Source of the DNA: Molossus alvarezi
Lineage: Eukaryota; Chordata; Mammalia; Chiroptera; Molossidae
DNA length: 64,000 nt
Direction of reading: 5' to 3'
Assembly: GCA_037176705.1 (NCBI GenBank)
Contig: CM073887.1
Location: 25,919,501 to 25,983,500, forward strand
In this document: piece by piece, positions 10,627 to 22,465 of the stretch
Position numbering within the stretch: the first letter of the stretch is position 1
How the letters are laid out: each line of letters opens with the position of its first letter
Made by a program: the position numbers and the translations under genes
The notes under the pieces: model-generated
Told to the model about the DNA's origin: nothing
What the model saw: the letters and a program-made list of their open reading frames with translations, nothing else
Databases searched by the model: none

Positions 10627-10851
10627 GCATCTTTTCAAGAAGAGGAGATTAGGAGACAGACAGACACAGAGGAATGACCATATGAAGACGAGTAGAAGAT
10701 GACCACCTACAAGCAAAGGAGAGCAGCTCCAGAAGAAACCAACTATGATAACACCTTGATCTTGGACTTTTAGCATCCAGAACTTTGGGGAAATAAATGT
10801 TTAAGCACCCAGTGTGTGGTACTTTGCTATGGCACCCCTAGCAAACGAATC
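10627..10851 (+). mobile_element. MaLR MLT1-type LTR, 3' half (split)
   Basis: Continuation of the LTR interrupted at 7,619. It has the ggaatgaccatatgaagac block, ccttgatcttggacttt, ccagaactttggggaaataa (polyadenylation region) and a terminal ctatggcacccctagcaaac. The order and orientation complete the left half. Confidence 0.8.
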
Positions 10852-11440
10852 CAGGAACGAATGAGGTTAGCCAATTATTACATTGTGAGAATAACTCCTT
10901 CCATAACCCTCACCCTAAAACTGACTACACATTTTAGCAAATTTACTCAAGTCATGAAATGTTTGGAAGCTGGTGGAGCAGAGGAATGAAGATGAACCCA
11001 GTATGAGAAATGATATTACATGTATTTCTACTCAGAGTCACAGGACGATTGCAGAAAATTCTCAAGGTGGGCATTTCAGCCTTAGAAGAGATCCCTGAGG
11101 CTATATGTTTCAATCAGAAAGTCAGATGGGAAAGTCTGCCGTACTGTTTGTGAAATCACAGGCTTGAGATTGATGTTTAAATTATGTTTCATTGATGACA
11201 ATTTCTTAAGGAACTGGAGTACCACACACAGAGATTTGCCTGAAGAATAGTGATGTTCTTAGGGAAAAGGTTATATTAAACTGAACTGAGGCACAATTTT
11301 TGGAGCCTTGAGGGAAAAGGGGTCAGGTGCTTAACCAGTCAGAGCAAGGAAGTGGACCTTTGACAACAAAAGAAGCGAGTTGCCATGTTCTGGTGTTCTC
11401 GATCCCATTTGGAACGGGGCTTTTGGGCTGGGTATTTATA
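10852..11440. other. intergenic, no gene recognised
   Basis: No coding region, RNA gene or assignable repeat is seen. Confidence 0.4.
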
Positions 11441-11452
11441 ATAAGGTGTCTG

Positions 11453-11700
11453 GCCCTGGCCGGTTTGGCTCAGCAGTTAGAGTGTCGGCCTGCCGTCCAG
11501 AGCGATCCAGGTTCAGTTCCCGCTAAGGGTACCTACCTTGGTTGCAGTTTGTCCCCGGCCCTGGTTGGGTCATGTGGGAGGCAGCCACTCGATGTGTCCC
11601 TTTCACGTCGATGTTTCTCTCTCTCTCTCCCTCTCTATATGAACAAAAAATGGAAAAATGTCCTCGGGCGAGGATTAAAAAAATAAATTAATTAAATAAA
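11453..11700 (+). mobile_element. Ves SINE, young copy
   Basis: A complete Ves SINE: head ccctggccggtttggctcag, the RNA polymerase III B-box-like ggttcagttcc, the tcccggccctggttgg-type body, a (TC)n block, then cctcgggcgaggatt and an A-rich tail. Perfect 12-bp TSDs (ataaggtgtctg) lie at 11,441-11,452 and 11,701-11,712, so the insertion is fairly recent. Confidence 0.93.
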
Positions 11701-12522
11701 ATAAGGTGTCTGTAAAAATCATTATTTCTTAAACTTTAGAACAGAATCATGGAAACACCTATTTTAATTAAGCTTAGTTATTGGCTTGAAATAATATTTT
11801 CTTGGATGTCATCATTATAAGGGAAGACATCAGAGGAATCAACCCTTCATACCCCACCTCTCAGTAATGAATGAACAGAGTGGATCTTCAGCAATAAAAT
11901 ATCCACCCTGGAGTCCTAAGCAGCTCTGTCTTAATAACATTGAAATGCAATTGTCTTAAAATGATGATTGTGGTCTAAATGTGTGTAGGGAGCACAATCT
12001 GCACAATGAAATTGGTTTGACCTGACAAGAAGCTTGGGGGAGCATACTGTTCCAGCTGGAATGTTTAGGTACCACTCACTTATGAGACACCAGACAAATG
12101 TGTCTGCTCTGCCTTCTTCTCCACATGATACACACTACAAAGCCTTCCACAGGACTCCCTGATGAGTCCAATAAATTGGTAGACAGAAGCTCCTTTTAGA
12201 GAGTCAGAGTAATATGCATGTGGGAAATTTGTGCAATTCTACTATTAAACTGAACTCATGAAAGTCTTCCAGAAGCTGAGACCAATTTTCACTGCTAGAT
12301 CTTCAGGGCGTAGCAGACACTGATTCCGTTTTTACTTTGAGCTTCCATTAACTTTAACTGGAGCCCCCCGCCCTCAACTTTTTTTGTAATAGATGAATCC
12401 GAGAGTATACAGATACTCCCTTATTCTCATTTTAGTGCACTCCCTGTGCAGCCAGGAACCCATGGAATAGTGTGGAACAGTCCACATTTCTCTAAGTAAA
12501 TAAATGCTTATAAACTATGAAA

Positions 12523-12790
12523 GGCAGCAGAGCACAGTGGAAAAAGCAAAAAAAAAAAAAAAAAAAGGCCATAGAGTTAGAAACACCATTGTATCCAAAC
12601 TCGGCCACTACTAGTGGGCTGAATTTGCAATTGCACTTAACTATCTATACTCATTTTCCTCATTTGTAAAATGAGAATAATAGTCATCCACTTCTCTGGG
12701 TTGTGATAAAGCGCATTCAATGATATAATGCTTGAAAGCACTTAGTACAATGTTGAGCACATACTAAATATAAAGTAATTGGTAATTATT
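12523..12790 (-). mobile_element. MIR-like SINE with poly(A) run
   Basis: Matches the MIR pattern: gcagagcacagtgg, ccactactagtgggctg, ctcattttcctcatttgtaa, then tgcttgaaagcacttagtac. A run of about 18 A at 12,549-12,566 interrupts the 5' side and may be a replication-expanded tract. Strand is uncertain. Confidence 0.65.
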
Positions 12791-14027
12791 ACCACAGACT
12801 ATTGGCTTGATTCATTTCCGTACATTAGTAGGTCTGGTTTTTATTTTTTCTTGTTTTTATTTTTGATTTGGTAGAACCAGTGTTTTTTATTTTTCTCAAA
12901 TTATAATGACCTTATGTTGTAGATGAAATAGGCATAAAGTCATCTGTTAGTCCATGCCGTAGCAGAGGAACATTGATCTTATTCAAATCTGTTTATCCAG
13001 TGCCACTGAAGCCAATTATATCACACATGTCTCTGCAAGGCTGGAGATAATGCAGTTCTGCTCATCTCCTAGGGTGAGGTAACATACATGTAATTTCCAC
13101 CCACCAGCTGTGTATCTAGACCTACAGCACTTTGGGGGTGTTATGAAAGAAAGAAATGTTCCAGCCTTCAAAGAAGGAATCTGGTTCAGAAGATAAAACA
13201 GAGACACTTAAAATGGCTTGAAATCAATGACAAACGTCAACAAATGCAAAGCCGGTGTTTAAGGGAAACACTGAGGATCAAAAGGAGACAAGCAGCTCTG
13301 AGTTGGAGAGATTCCTGGAAAAGGCAGTTTGAATTGAATTTGGAACAGGGGATAAAAATGAACTTTTGGAAATTTTGCCTACATGTTCTAAATAATTCAA
13401 AGTTGTAAATCAGAACTATCTTTATTGCAGCTTTTTACTATGAGAATTAAGTGATTTTTAGAATAGAACATCATAAACATTTATTGAACAACTTTGAGTT
13501 GACAGCATAATGTTAAGCCCATTCATTCATTACAAGTTTGGTGAAAAAAGTAAATCTCTTTGATAAACACCGTTAAATGGAACGAAGACAGTTTTGTACA
13601 AAAAAGAAATGCTAACAAATATGCTTTCTGAAATGAACATTTATAAATCTCAGCATTATTTTATCATTTTATAGAAATATTTCTATCATGGCACTCAACA
13701 TTATGAGAAATTTCTTTAACTTTCTTTAGTAAACAAACTTAGAAGCTCAGCTTTATGATGATAAAGTAACAAATAAATATAAATTTAATTTAAATGGTAT
13801 TAAACACCCTTCAATCTTATTTCTTAACTCTCTAAACAAGTATAATGATGAATCTACAACTGTATCTCCTCAAAGTGCTAGGACAATAACACTTTTACCA
13901 TAACATATCTCATTAAATTTTTCTTGTTCACTGTTAAGTTGAAACTGATGACCTTTGGTTCAAATAGAATTGCGGTCAAGAATGAATTAAACATGTTTGG
14001 GGCTAATTAAAAAAATTGTATAACATA
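12791..14027. other. intergenic, no gene recognised
   Basis: AT-rich unassigned sequence with no supported gene. Confidence 0.4.
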
Positions 14028-14029
14028 TA

Positions 14030-14154
14030 CAGGGTTGGACAAAAGTAGTTTTATAGTTCTTTGTATGCAAAATAATATAATAATTAATAAATAATAATAC
14101 AAGAATAAAACTCTGTTTCACATACAACTGTAAACCTACTTTTGCCTCACCCTG
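14030..14154. mobile_element. mariner-like MITE with terminal inverted repeats
   Basis: A 125-bp element whose ends are imperfect inverted repeats of about 28 bp (cagggttggacaaaagtag on the left; complement of ctacttttgcctcaccctg on the right). It is bounded by TA at 14,028-14,029 and 14,155-14,156, the TA duplication expected of Tc1/mariner transposition. The centre is AT-rich and non-coding, so it would depend on a transposase supplied elsewhere. Confidence 0.85.
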
Positions 14155-14884
14155 TACATGTATGTATATAAATAAAGCTGCATGCATTCATACCTACCAT
14201 GTATTTGTCTATCTACCTATCTTCCATTTCCTCTCCACCTCCCTTTTTCCCTCATACCTCACCACAAGTTTCCCCTCTTCCTTCTTCCTTTGAGCTTACT
14301 TCCTCATCTCTTCATTTTCTTGTTCTTTCTTTCTGTTTTTTTTTGTTTTGCTTATTTATCCTTCTCATTCTTTGATACAGATTTACTTGAAGTTTTTCTG
14401 CTCTTATTTCTAATAGTATGAAGTAATGATGCAAATATTACCCAACCTATGTTATCTAGAACCTCTTCTGGATCTTTGTTCCATAAAAATCTTTTGGCAT
14501 TTTTAGTAAAGAAATATAATTATATCAAAATTTCCCAAGATAAGAAAGTCCTCTCAACATCAAGCATTTTCACGAAGGATAAGGAAATACATGATTTGGT
14601 GAGCAGCAGGAGAGGCAGGCAATCTGGGAAGAACTGTCTCTAATTCTTAACCGGTTTCATACAGCTTGTTTCTGAGACCTGCTGGGTTTACAAATTGGTT
14701 CGTGGATTCTGAATATAATCTTAGAAGTTCTTCTAGAACAAAGATAATCATATGTCAGAACTCCTGGACAATTGGTAAAATCCAGATTCCCCATAGATTG
14801 ACTTCAGTTGGAAATTTATTTGCATTTTATTCTTAATTTAACAATTTTATGAGATCCTGATATATAGGATTATTATTGTTCAGA

Positions 14885-15062
14885 ATATTAATACTTGAAT
14901 GATTCCCTAATATCTCTAAGCTTCAGTTCCTTTGTCTCCAAAATTCTACCTTATGGGGTTGTTTGATGACTAAATTAGATAATGTATGTGGATGGTTCAA
15001 TTAGTTGCCTCACATATCAGTAAATATTACTGATGATGATGATGATGATGATGTTGATGATA
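14885..15062 (+). mobile_element. MIR-like fragment ending in (GAT)n
   Basis: The gcttcagttcctttgtctcc and ggttgtttgatgactaaatt blocks resemble MIR. They are followed by an imperfect (GAT)n tract at about 15,031-15,062. Confidence 0.5.
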
Positions 15063-15379
15063 TTAAAACCAAATTCAAAGCTCTGGTGCTCATGTTAGGG
15101 CTTCATATAATACACATTCCATGCTATAATTTCAGATATTTATCTTCCAGATAGCTTCATCTGGATACTCCATAGGTGTCTAAGACTCAAATCTATCTCA
15201 TACAACATGTAAACTTCTATCCCTAATTTAGACTTTTTACCAATATTATCTACCCACCCATCATCTCCCCCATCACAAATCCACTCCACTGACCGCATCC
15301 TTATCCACATCTCGGTTCTGGCGTCCTCACCATGCATGGGTCTTCTCACACACTCAGAAGAAACACTCAGAGACTCCGA

Positions 15380-16390
15380 GCTCTCTCACTTGCCTTCCCC
15401 CCCTCCCCCATTATCATCTGGTCGCTCAGCTCTGCTTAATCTACCTGCAAATGTTAACAGTGGCTACTTCCTGGGTATTTTCTTCCTGATAGGCACTATG
15501 ATAGTTCTTTAACTCCCCATTACACTTAATCTTTTCCATAGCCCTTCTGCTCACAGATGGAGAAGGCGTGGTTCAAAGAGCCTCCAAAGACAACTCGCTG
15601 CACTAAGTCACCTTGCCCCTTGTGAAAATCTCTTACTGCCCTCCTTTTTTCTCCACACCTATATCCTGACGTTTTCAGATCTTTCCTTCCCGATGTGGCA
15701 TTCTACAGTAGATTCATTGTGGGTGTCCTGTAGCGTTGCCTCCCCCAATGTGCACATGAGAATGTTACTTTGCTGCTCAAGATTCTCCAGGAGCTCCTCA
15801 GCAGCTACAGAATGAAACCTGACTTCCTCGGCATGCAATCAAGGCCCTTTATAATTTGGTTACTTCCTATCTGACTTATTTCTTATTACTTTCTACCCGC
15901 CACCTTTATCCAAAATCTACTGTACATTGGATTTTAACTACTTGGAGTTCCCTAAATAAGCCATATATTTTTCAGCCTCCTGAATTACTGTTTTCTGAAA
16001 TGTCAAACCTCTCCCCTGCTCTGCTTAATATCGTTATCTCCTCTGTGAGGAGTTCTCAACAATGGCTGTATGTTAGAATCATCTAATATTCTTAAGGCAT
16101 TAAAAAAAAGCCTATGCCAAAAGACTGTGATTTAATTGTCTAGAGGACACTGCCCGATCGTGACATTTGTTTTGAACTGTCCAGATGGTTCTAGTGTGCT
16201 CAGATGCTTCTGTCTCTTACTTTCTATTTATGTTATGTGAGCGTCTCTATCATAACACTGGTCACCTTTTGTGGCAATTTCTTTTCAAGTCTCATTTCCC
16301 ATCTAGAGCATGAACTTCTAGAAGGCTTGGGACCATATTATTTATCTTTGTATTCTCTGTACTTACACAAATGTTTGTTGAATTCATGAT
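15380..16390 (+). mobile_element. L2 LINE 3' region, split by a MER5-like element
   Basis: An L2-type 3' end in plus orientation. The gattctccaggagctcctc / tacagaatgaaacctgac / tcaaggccctttataatttg blocks (15,770-15,870) are diagnostic. The end at 16,206-16,390 has the ctagagcatgaacttctaga and tgtttgttgaattcatga terminus. A MER5-like element (16,045-16,205) interrupts it. The open frame at 15,856-16,086 is within the repeat. Confidence 0.65.
16045..16205. mobile_element. MER5-like hAT MITE
   Basis: It begins gagttctcaacaatggctg and contains tgttagaatcatctaatat, close to the MER5A pattern. It ends near tgctcagatg and lies within the L2. Confidence 0.55.
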
Positions 16391-17450
16391 TCTGTTGTAT
16401 TTTTTTGGTATATTTATTATGTCAGTGCAGATAATGCCTATAAAACTTCCATTTTTGATCAAATGAATTTCTATATTTCATTCATTTGGTACCTTTAATT
16501 TAGAAACAATTTAACTTACCATGTGAGACTCTAGAAATGATTATTATTTTGAACAATTTTTGTTGTTAAAGTAATAGAAAAATAAATCTTAAGAAAACTA
16601 AAATGATTAGTTAAATTAATTAAAATGAGCCAAAAAGGTGTTTGAAAATTATATAGATTTCTGTGGAGAAAAGTACACCAAGACTCATCGTTGTCCTCTC
16701 CTCTCTCTTCAGTGTTCCCTAGAGTTTACCACTGTTATACTCATCCCTGTTGAAGCCAATGCATTCATGGTATTATAAGGGTTATCCCAAAAATATTTAT
16801 AATTCATTCATTTATTCTTATATGCTTTCATTCAATAGTGTTGATTGCATATTAAGAACTATGTTTTACATTGGAGATTCTGAAATGAAGAGCTTATAGT
16901 CTACTCCTAATGTTTTCAGTTTCTAAACTGAAAAAATAAAAACCATCCCATTCACTGTATTGACTACAGCACCATTTTAGACTTTGCCACCTAAGGCCTA
17001 CATGTTAATCCAATCAATTTCATGCAGGATAATATGCCATCTTCAGTGAGGACTGTGAACTCTGGGTGTTTTAATATACAAAATATACATTTCAAAGGGG
17101 AAAAATTTTTTTAGAAGTAATTTTAGTGCAGATGCATTTTTCTTTTTTCTCTCCTGACTCTGCTGTACCTCAGATAAGAAATGCATTCCTAGTAGAGACT
17201 TGTTAAGTTTGAAGAAACACAATCTTAGCAATTAGAGAAAATATATATACTATTTAAAAATGTCCTGTAGTTAGAAATAATAATGTATCAATAATTAAAC
17301 TTTGCAAGGAGACAGCAAGACAAAGTCACAAAAATTATAAAGTAACTGTTTGGCTTTTCAGATATACCATAACACTTATGTTTTAAGATGACGATATTCA
17401 ATAAGGAGGATTATCAAAAATTGCTCTGATAGACTGATTGTCAATGGTAC
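16391..17450. other. intergenic, no gene recognised
   Basis: AT-rich sequence. No gene or clear repeat is seen. Confidence 0.4.
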
Positions 17451-17465
17451 TGATTATATATTTTA

Positions 17466-17713
17466 TTTTATTTTATTTACTTATTTATTTATTTGCATTT
17501 ATCTTCAGATAGAATGGAAGGGAGAGAGGGGGGAAGAGAGAGAGAGAGAAACATCGATGTGAGAGAGGCACATCGACTGGTTGCCACCCCCATGACCCCA
17601 ACTGGGACCGGGAACAAACTGCAACCAAGGTACGTGCCCTTAGTGGAAACCGAACTTGGGACTCTCTGGTCTGTGGGCTGACACTCTAAACACTGAGCCA
17701 GACTGGCCAGGGA
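17466..17713 (-). mobile_element. Ves SINE
   Basis: A minus-strand Ves SINE with a T-rich tail at the left, a GA-rich block at about 17,515-17,550, and its head at 17,690-17,713 (ctgagccagactggccaggg). TSDs tgattatatatttta lie at 17,451-17,465 and 17,714-17,728. Confidence 0.9.
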
Positions 17714-17728
17714 TGATTATATATTTTA

Positions 17729-19326
17729 AAATATGGTTAAAGTTAAGTCCTCCCCAGAAGTTTATTGATGTTAACTTTTATTTCTATAATGTTGAAAAGA
17801 AATAAAGGTAAAATATCTTAGGCTAACTGGCCCTTAAAATTTATATTGACTCTAGTCTTATTCTCTAGCATCTCCTCTTTTACCTCAGTCTTTTAATTAT
17901 ATGTTGTTAAAATTGTCTACTTTTGCCTGTAATTGTTTAATTGCTGACCGTAGCAAAAGAATACATTCATAATTTAAAAAGCCATCTTAAATCCCATCTC
18001 ATATATGAAACTTTCTCCAAGTCCCAAATGTAGATCAGGTTAATCATTTTCTTCCCAATTCTCCTGCACCACCCAATTCATTCCTTATTCTAGAAATTAT
18101 TGTTTGTAATATAATTATTGGTTTAGGTGCATGTTTCCCCCATTGAACCAAACTATTTAAAGATAGGTTATTCATCTTTGCACATCCAGAATCTGAAACA
18201 GTATCCAAGACACAGTCATTGGCCCAGACCATAGTAATTATCACATCTAAATATTGGGAACCCTTCAAATACACATAGAGATACTAAATGTTGTTGTTGT
18301 TGTTTTTTAATTTGTTCTTTTTTTAAATTTTTTTATTTATTAATTTGTTTTTGTTACAGATGTCTCTCTTTTTTTCGTGTTGTTTTTACTCTATTTTTTC
18401 TGAGACACTGAGCTCTAGTTCATCCAGGAGAAGCAATTTAATTTCCAACAGAGACAGAGTGGCGCTGACACTAACGTCACAAGATATACTAGGCTGTCAC
18501 TAGATATACCAGCTTGACGACGATGGTGCCAGGTTTAATACACTTAGGCTGTAGTGTTAAGTTGACTTCATACAATCCTTCTGGGAAAGCTGTACAAATC
18601 TAGGACTAGTACTTCTCTTAGCTCACATGTCATGTGTAAATATCTGACAATGACTTGATTCATGAGCCAGTTTTCCTCTCAGCAGAAGACTGTTTGCGCT
18701 GCTCTCCTATTCCATTCCTTCCCAATTTTACCACCAAGCTCATTATTGAGCACAGTTCTCTGTATCACATGCACTGGATTCTTAACACATACTTGAATGA
18801 ACATCTTCAAAATTGATTCTCATCATCCAAGTATAAGTAAAATTAAAGGGGTGTAGGTTGATATTTATAAATGTCCTGATAGAAATTTCCTCGGAGGCAG
18901 GGAGGGCTAAATCAGGCTTAGGTACCTTTTTCATCAGAACTGAATCTTGAAAGATAATCAAAGCTTGGTAGTACAAGGTTGCCAGAAGAGTCTCACTGAA
19001 AAGAAGAGAGAAATGCTGCATCTGTAGGCTTCTTAAGTTCAGGAAATCCAGGAGATCAGAGAATCTAAGAGATTCTCAGTTGAAATCAGGATTCTAAGTT
19101 GTACATAAGAATGACTGACCAATTAAACACCTCAAAAAGGTGACTCATCGGAATAGACTCTGCTATAATGATAGGATACGGGATACGTGGGACTGAAGAT
19201 AACCGGGATAGGGAGCTGCTTTCTGACCTGTGTGATTCTGACACATTTGCACACCTGAGTTGTAGTTTGTGGCCAGGTGAATTGAATATTTTCAAACTGA
19301 ACTGACTTCGATATTCACATTCATAT
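17729..19326. other. intergenic, mostly unassigned, with a short L1 tail
   Basis: No gene. At about 18,326-18,376, ttttatttattaatttgttt followed by ttgttacagatgtctctc is the reverse complement of the terminal 3' end of the L1 at 44.2 kb, so it is a severely truncated minus-strand L1 tail. Confidence 0.45.
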
Positions 19327-19360
19327 TCTCTCTCCCTCCCTCTCTCTCTCTCTCTCTCTC
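19327..19360. repeat. (TC)n simple repeat
   Basis: A CT-rich tract with a few CCC interruptions. Confidence 0.9.
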
Positions 19361-19479
19361 AAGGTTTGTGCTCTGAAACCTTGTGGCTTGGGTTCGGTCT
19401 TATTCTAATAGCTAGCCAATTTCTCCTTCCTTTTCATGCTGTCTTCTCATAGTTTATAGTAGATTTTTGCAAAAATAGC

Positions 19480-19620
19480 TACCACAATTTATTATCCAAT
19501 ATCTATATCCTTTGCTAGTGCCTTCCCACACTGACTCTGGGCTTGCCCATGTGACTCACTTACTGATGGAATGTTAGCAAACTTGAAGGAAGCATATGTT
19601 TAAAGAGTTTGCACATTGGG
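19480..19620 (+). mobile_element. MLT1-like LTR fragment
   Basis: The cactgactctgggcttgccc / tgtgactcacttactgatgg / atgttagcaaac series resembles the left part of an old MaLR LTR. A second copy of the same part lies at 20,700-20,830. The partner right end is at about 22,335-22,465. Confidence 0.5.
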
Positions 19621-20689
19621 CCTTTAGTGAATTTCTTTAAATTGCAGTTGTTTTGAGTGGCTACATTTGGGGTGATTTGTTTTTGTTTTTTTTTGTAGTA
19701 AAAGGTAACTTATAGAGAAAGTGATACCAAGACTTGGGGTGTTTCCATAACAACAAAATGAAACAAAGCATGTGACAGTAGCTTTGGAACCATGCAGTGG
19801 GCAGTAAGACATTTTGTGAAGTCTGGAAATTGGCAAGTTAACTGTTAGTGGGGGATGGAAAGATTGTGACATGTGTTGTATAATATTATAAGACAGTCTG
19901 TGAAACTACCGCCTGCAGTAATTTGGAAGCCAAAAGATGTGGACGTTGGCAAAATAATTTTCAGGAAAACTGTTAAAATATCATTTTATTCTTTTAGTTG
20001 TTTATGACACACTATAGGAAAAGAGAGATGAGCTAAATAAAGTACTGATCATTTTGCAAAAAGAATTTATATAGAATATAAAGGAGCCAGGATATGCTGG
20101 ATTAACTGTTTCTCACTTGCAGTCTCTCCAACCAGTAAAAGAATCTCAAAATAAATTAAAACCTGAGAGTGATTTTAAAATTCAGGGTACATCCAGCAAA
20201 ACACGGAGTCTGTATCAAAATCAAATCAAGGGTTTGGCGGTAAGACCTTTTGTTAGGACTTAGGAAAATTTAAGGTGATATCTAGTGGACCCTCTCAGCA
20301 AAACAATAGGGCTACAGAGACTCTAAATAGCATTGCCTCATAGCAGCTTAATAAGCTGCCCAAAGTAATCTTGAAAATGATTGTGGGTATAACCTGTGGT
20401 AGCAGATGGATAGAAAGCTCACATATTTTTGGAGAGAGTTATATTAGCCAAAGGGCTGCTAATTTAGACGATAGAAAACTGAGTCACTTCAAAGGAAAAA
20501 GAGGCCTCTGGACTCCCAAATTTCTATTGGAAGCAGACTTAGAAAGCTACTTAATTTTCCACTTGGGAGATTTTTGTTATAGTTGTGGTTATGGAAAAAG
20601 GAGGATGTCTTAAAGGGAAGAGGCCAAAGCCAAGAGGGCAGAGCTAAGAAACATGGAGAAGAGAGTGCTTGCAAGTTGGCTGCTAAAAT

Positions 20690-20880
20690 TCCTGTTCCAC
20701 TATCTGTGCCTCCTGGTAGTGTCTTCCCGCACAGCTCTGGGCTTGTCACGTGACTTACGTTAGTGTAGAGGACATTAGCAAATTTCACTTAAGTAGAGGC
20801 TGAAAAGTGCTTGTATATTTGGGCTTATCTTTTTCCTGGTCTTGAATTTCTGCTTTCTCTATGTAAGGAAGTTGTGATGC
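20690..20880 (+). mobile_element. MLT1-like LTR, left part (split)
   Basis: Second copy of the block at 19,480. It contains cagctctgggcttgtcacg, gacattagcaaatttcac and ctgaaaagtgcttgtat, and is followed near 20,875 by unrelated sequence. The matching right end appears 1.45 kb later, so other elements seem to have inserted into it. Confidence 0.5.
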
Positions 20881-22315
20881 CGATGGCACCTGGGGAGGCC
20901 AAGGGAGGCCTCAACCCTGTCCAGGTTCTTGTCATGGAACAAGAAGGAATTTGAAAGGGTGACAGAAAGATTTTTCCAAGCACAGTAAATTTATTAAAGC
21001 AGTAGGATGCACTCAAGAAGAATGGGTGACCTTGAAGAAGGAGACGCCCAATGGGGTCTGGGTGGAAGATTTTTATTAAATGTGGGCAAGGATGGGAGAA
21101 GGGGATTTGGGGGTGGGGATAGGGTGGTCCTCAGCTTCTGATGCTGGTAGGGTGACTGTCCACATGACTTGTCCTTGTCTCTCCTCTCTAGAAGTGGTTT
21201 CTGTTTGGTCCTCTCAATTACAGGAAATTGGGGAGGAGAAAGTGGGAGAACAGGTAGTCAGTGACGGTCACATCTGTGATGTTCCAGCCAAGATGAAAAA
21301 GAAGAAAGGTAGAGCTTGAGACTTTGTTGCCCGTTCTGCCTCAGTTGTGGTCAGCCTATTTGATGAGTGAAGCTTGGCCCCGTCTTTCCTGTCACCCTCC
21401 CATCCTCAGCAAACCAATGGGTATCTGAATGGAGCTCTGCTGGAACACTGAGTCATAAAGTCAGCCACCATGTAATGGGGAATGAATGTATTATATTCCT
21501 TACACTACTCTGACTAACCATAGAATAGAACTAAAATAAGAATGTACTAACCAAGCAACCCATATTGATCTTAGTAAATGTTAAACCCAGCTTGTTACTA
21601 TAACTTTTTTTCCTCTCAGAACTAGAGCTTGCATGTTAAAAGTTCTTTTAGAACTCTTTACAAGGATCTGCAGTTTCAGTTCCTATGTGAACCTAAGGAG
21701 CAGCTTGACCTCAACACCCCCAAGAATTGAGCTGTCAAAAAACCCAGATGGCCAACTCAAGAACGGTGACCATAAAGGTCCATATCAAGGTATATTGGAA
21801 AACATCCTGCACATCCTACATAAAATCTTATACTAAACAACAAAATAACCTTCTTGATTAAATAACATATAATGAACAATACTTCTCCCTAGGTCAGGAA
21901 ACAGGACTTATGTCTTAAAACAAAGGTCTAGTTATGACTGCAATAAATTGCTAATAGCTTTTTTTTTATTATTAGCACATTGCAGAAATTGGCTGTTCTG
22001 GATCATGCATGGGTCTGGGGCAGCTTGACCTCGAGACTTGGCTGACATTGGGACCAGCACACTGGTCTATATGAGGACCAGAAAGAACACTGCCTGCACA
22101 TCCACAGCCTCCTCTCACCCCCTGATTTCTTTGTTCTGCTTTTTTTCTCTTTCCTGATAAAAATCCTCTGCCTGCATGGAATGGTGAAGATAGACTTTGT
22201 GATGAGAGTCCCCCATCTTCTCAGGTTGCTGGTGCTTGAATAAACCTCTTTCCTTCTCACCAGCACCTGTCTCTGGAGTTTGGCTTTTATTGTAGCAGGC
22301 AGCTGGACCTGTGCA
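20881..22315. mobile_element. LTR-retrotransposon-like sequence nested in the MLT1-like LTR
   Basis: This fills the gap between the two MLT1-like halves. The right part (about 21,990-22,315, plus strand) looks like a class I LTR 3' side: tgcttgaataaacctctttc is a polyadenylation signal, followed by cagcacctgtctctggag and tttggcttttattgtagcag, a typical R/U5 layout. The left part (20,881-21,450) has an AATAAA on the minus strand (near 20,988) and does not clearly match it. No protein remnant is recognised. Family and boundaries are uncertain. Confidence 0.35.
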
Positions 22316-22334
22316 CAGTTTCAATCCTCTTAAC

Positions 22335-22465
22335 TAAATACAAAAGACACTTCTGAAGAGGTTAGCTAGAACCAACCAGCAGAATTGTGAACTAATAAAT
22401 GGTTATTGTTTGAACCACTAAATTTTAGGGTGGCTTGTTATACAGAATAATCTAAGTAATGCACA
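22335..22465 (+). mobile_element. MLT1-like LTR, right part
   Basis: Contains the agaattgtgaactaataaat / ggttattgtttgaaccacta / attttagggtggcttgttat series typical of the 3' end of old MaLR LTRs. Confidence 0.6.
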
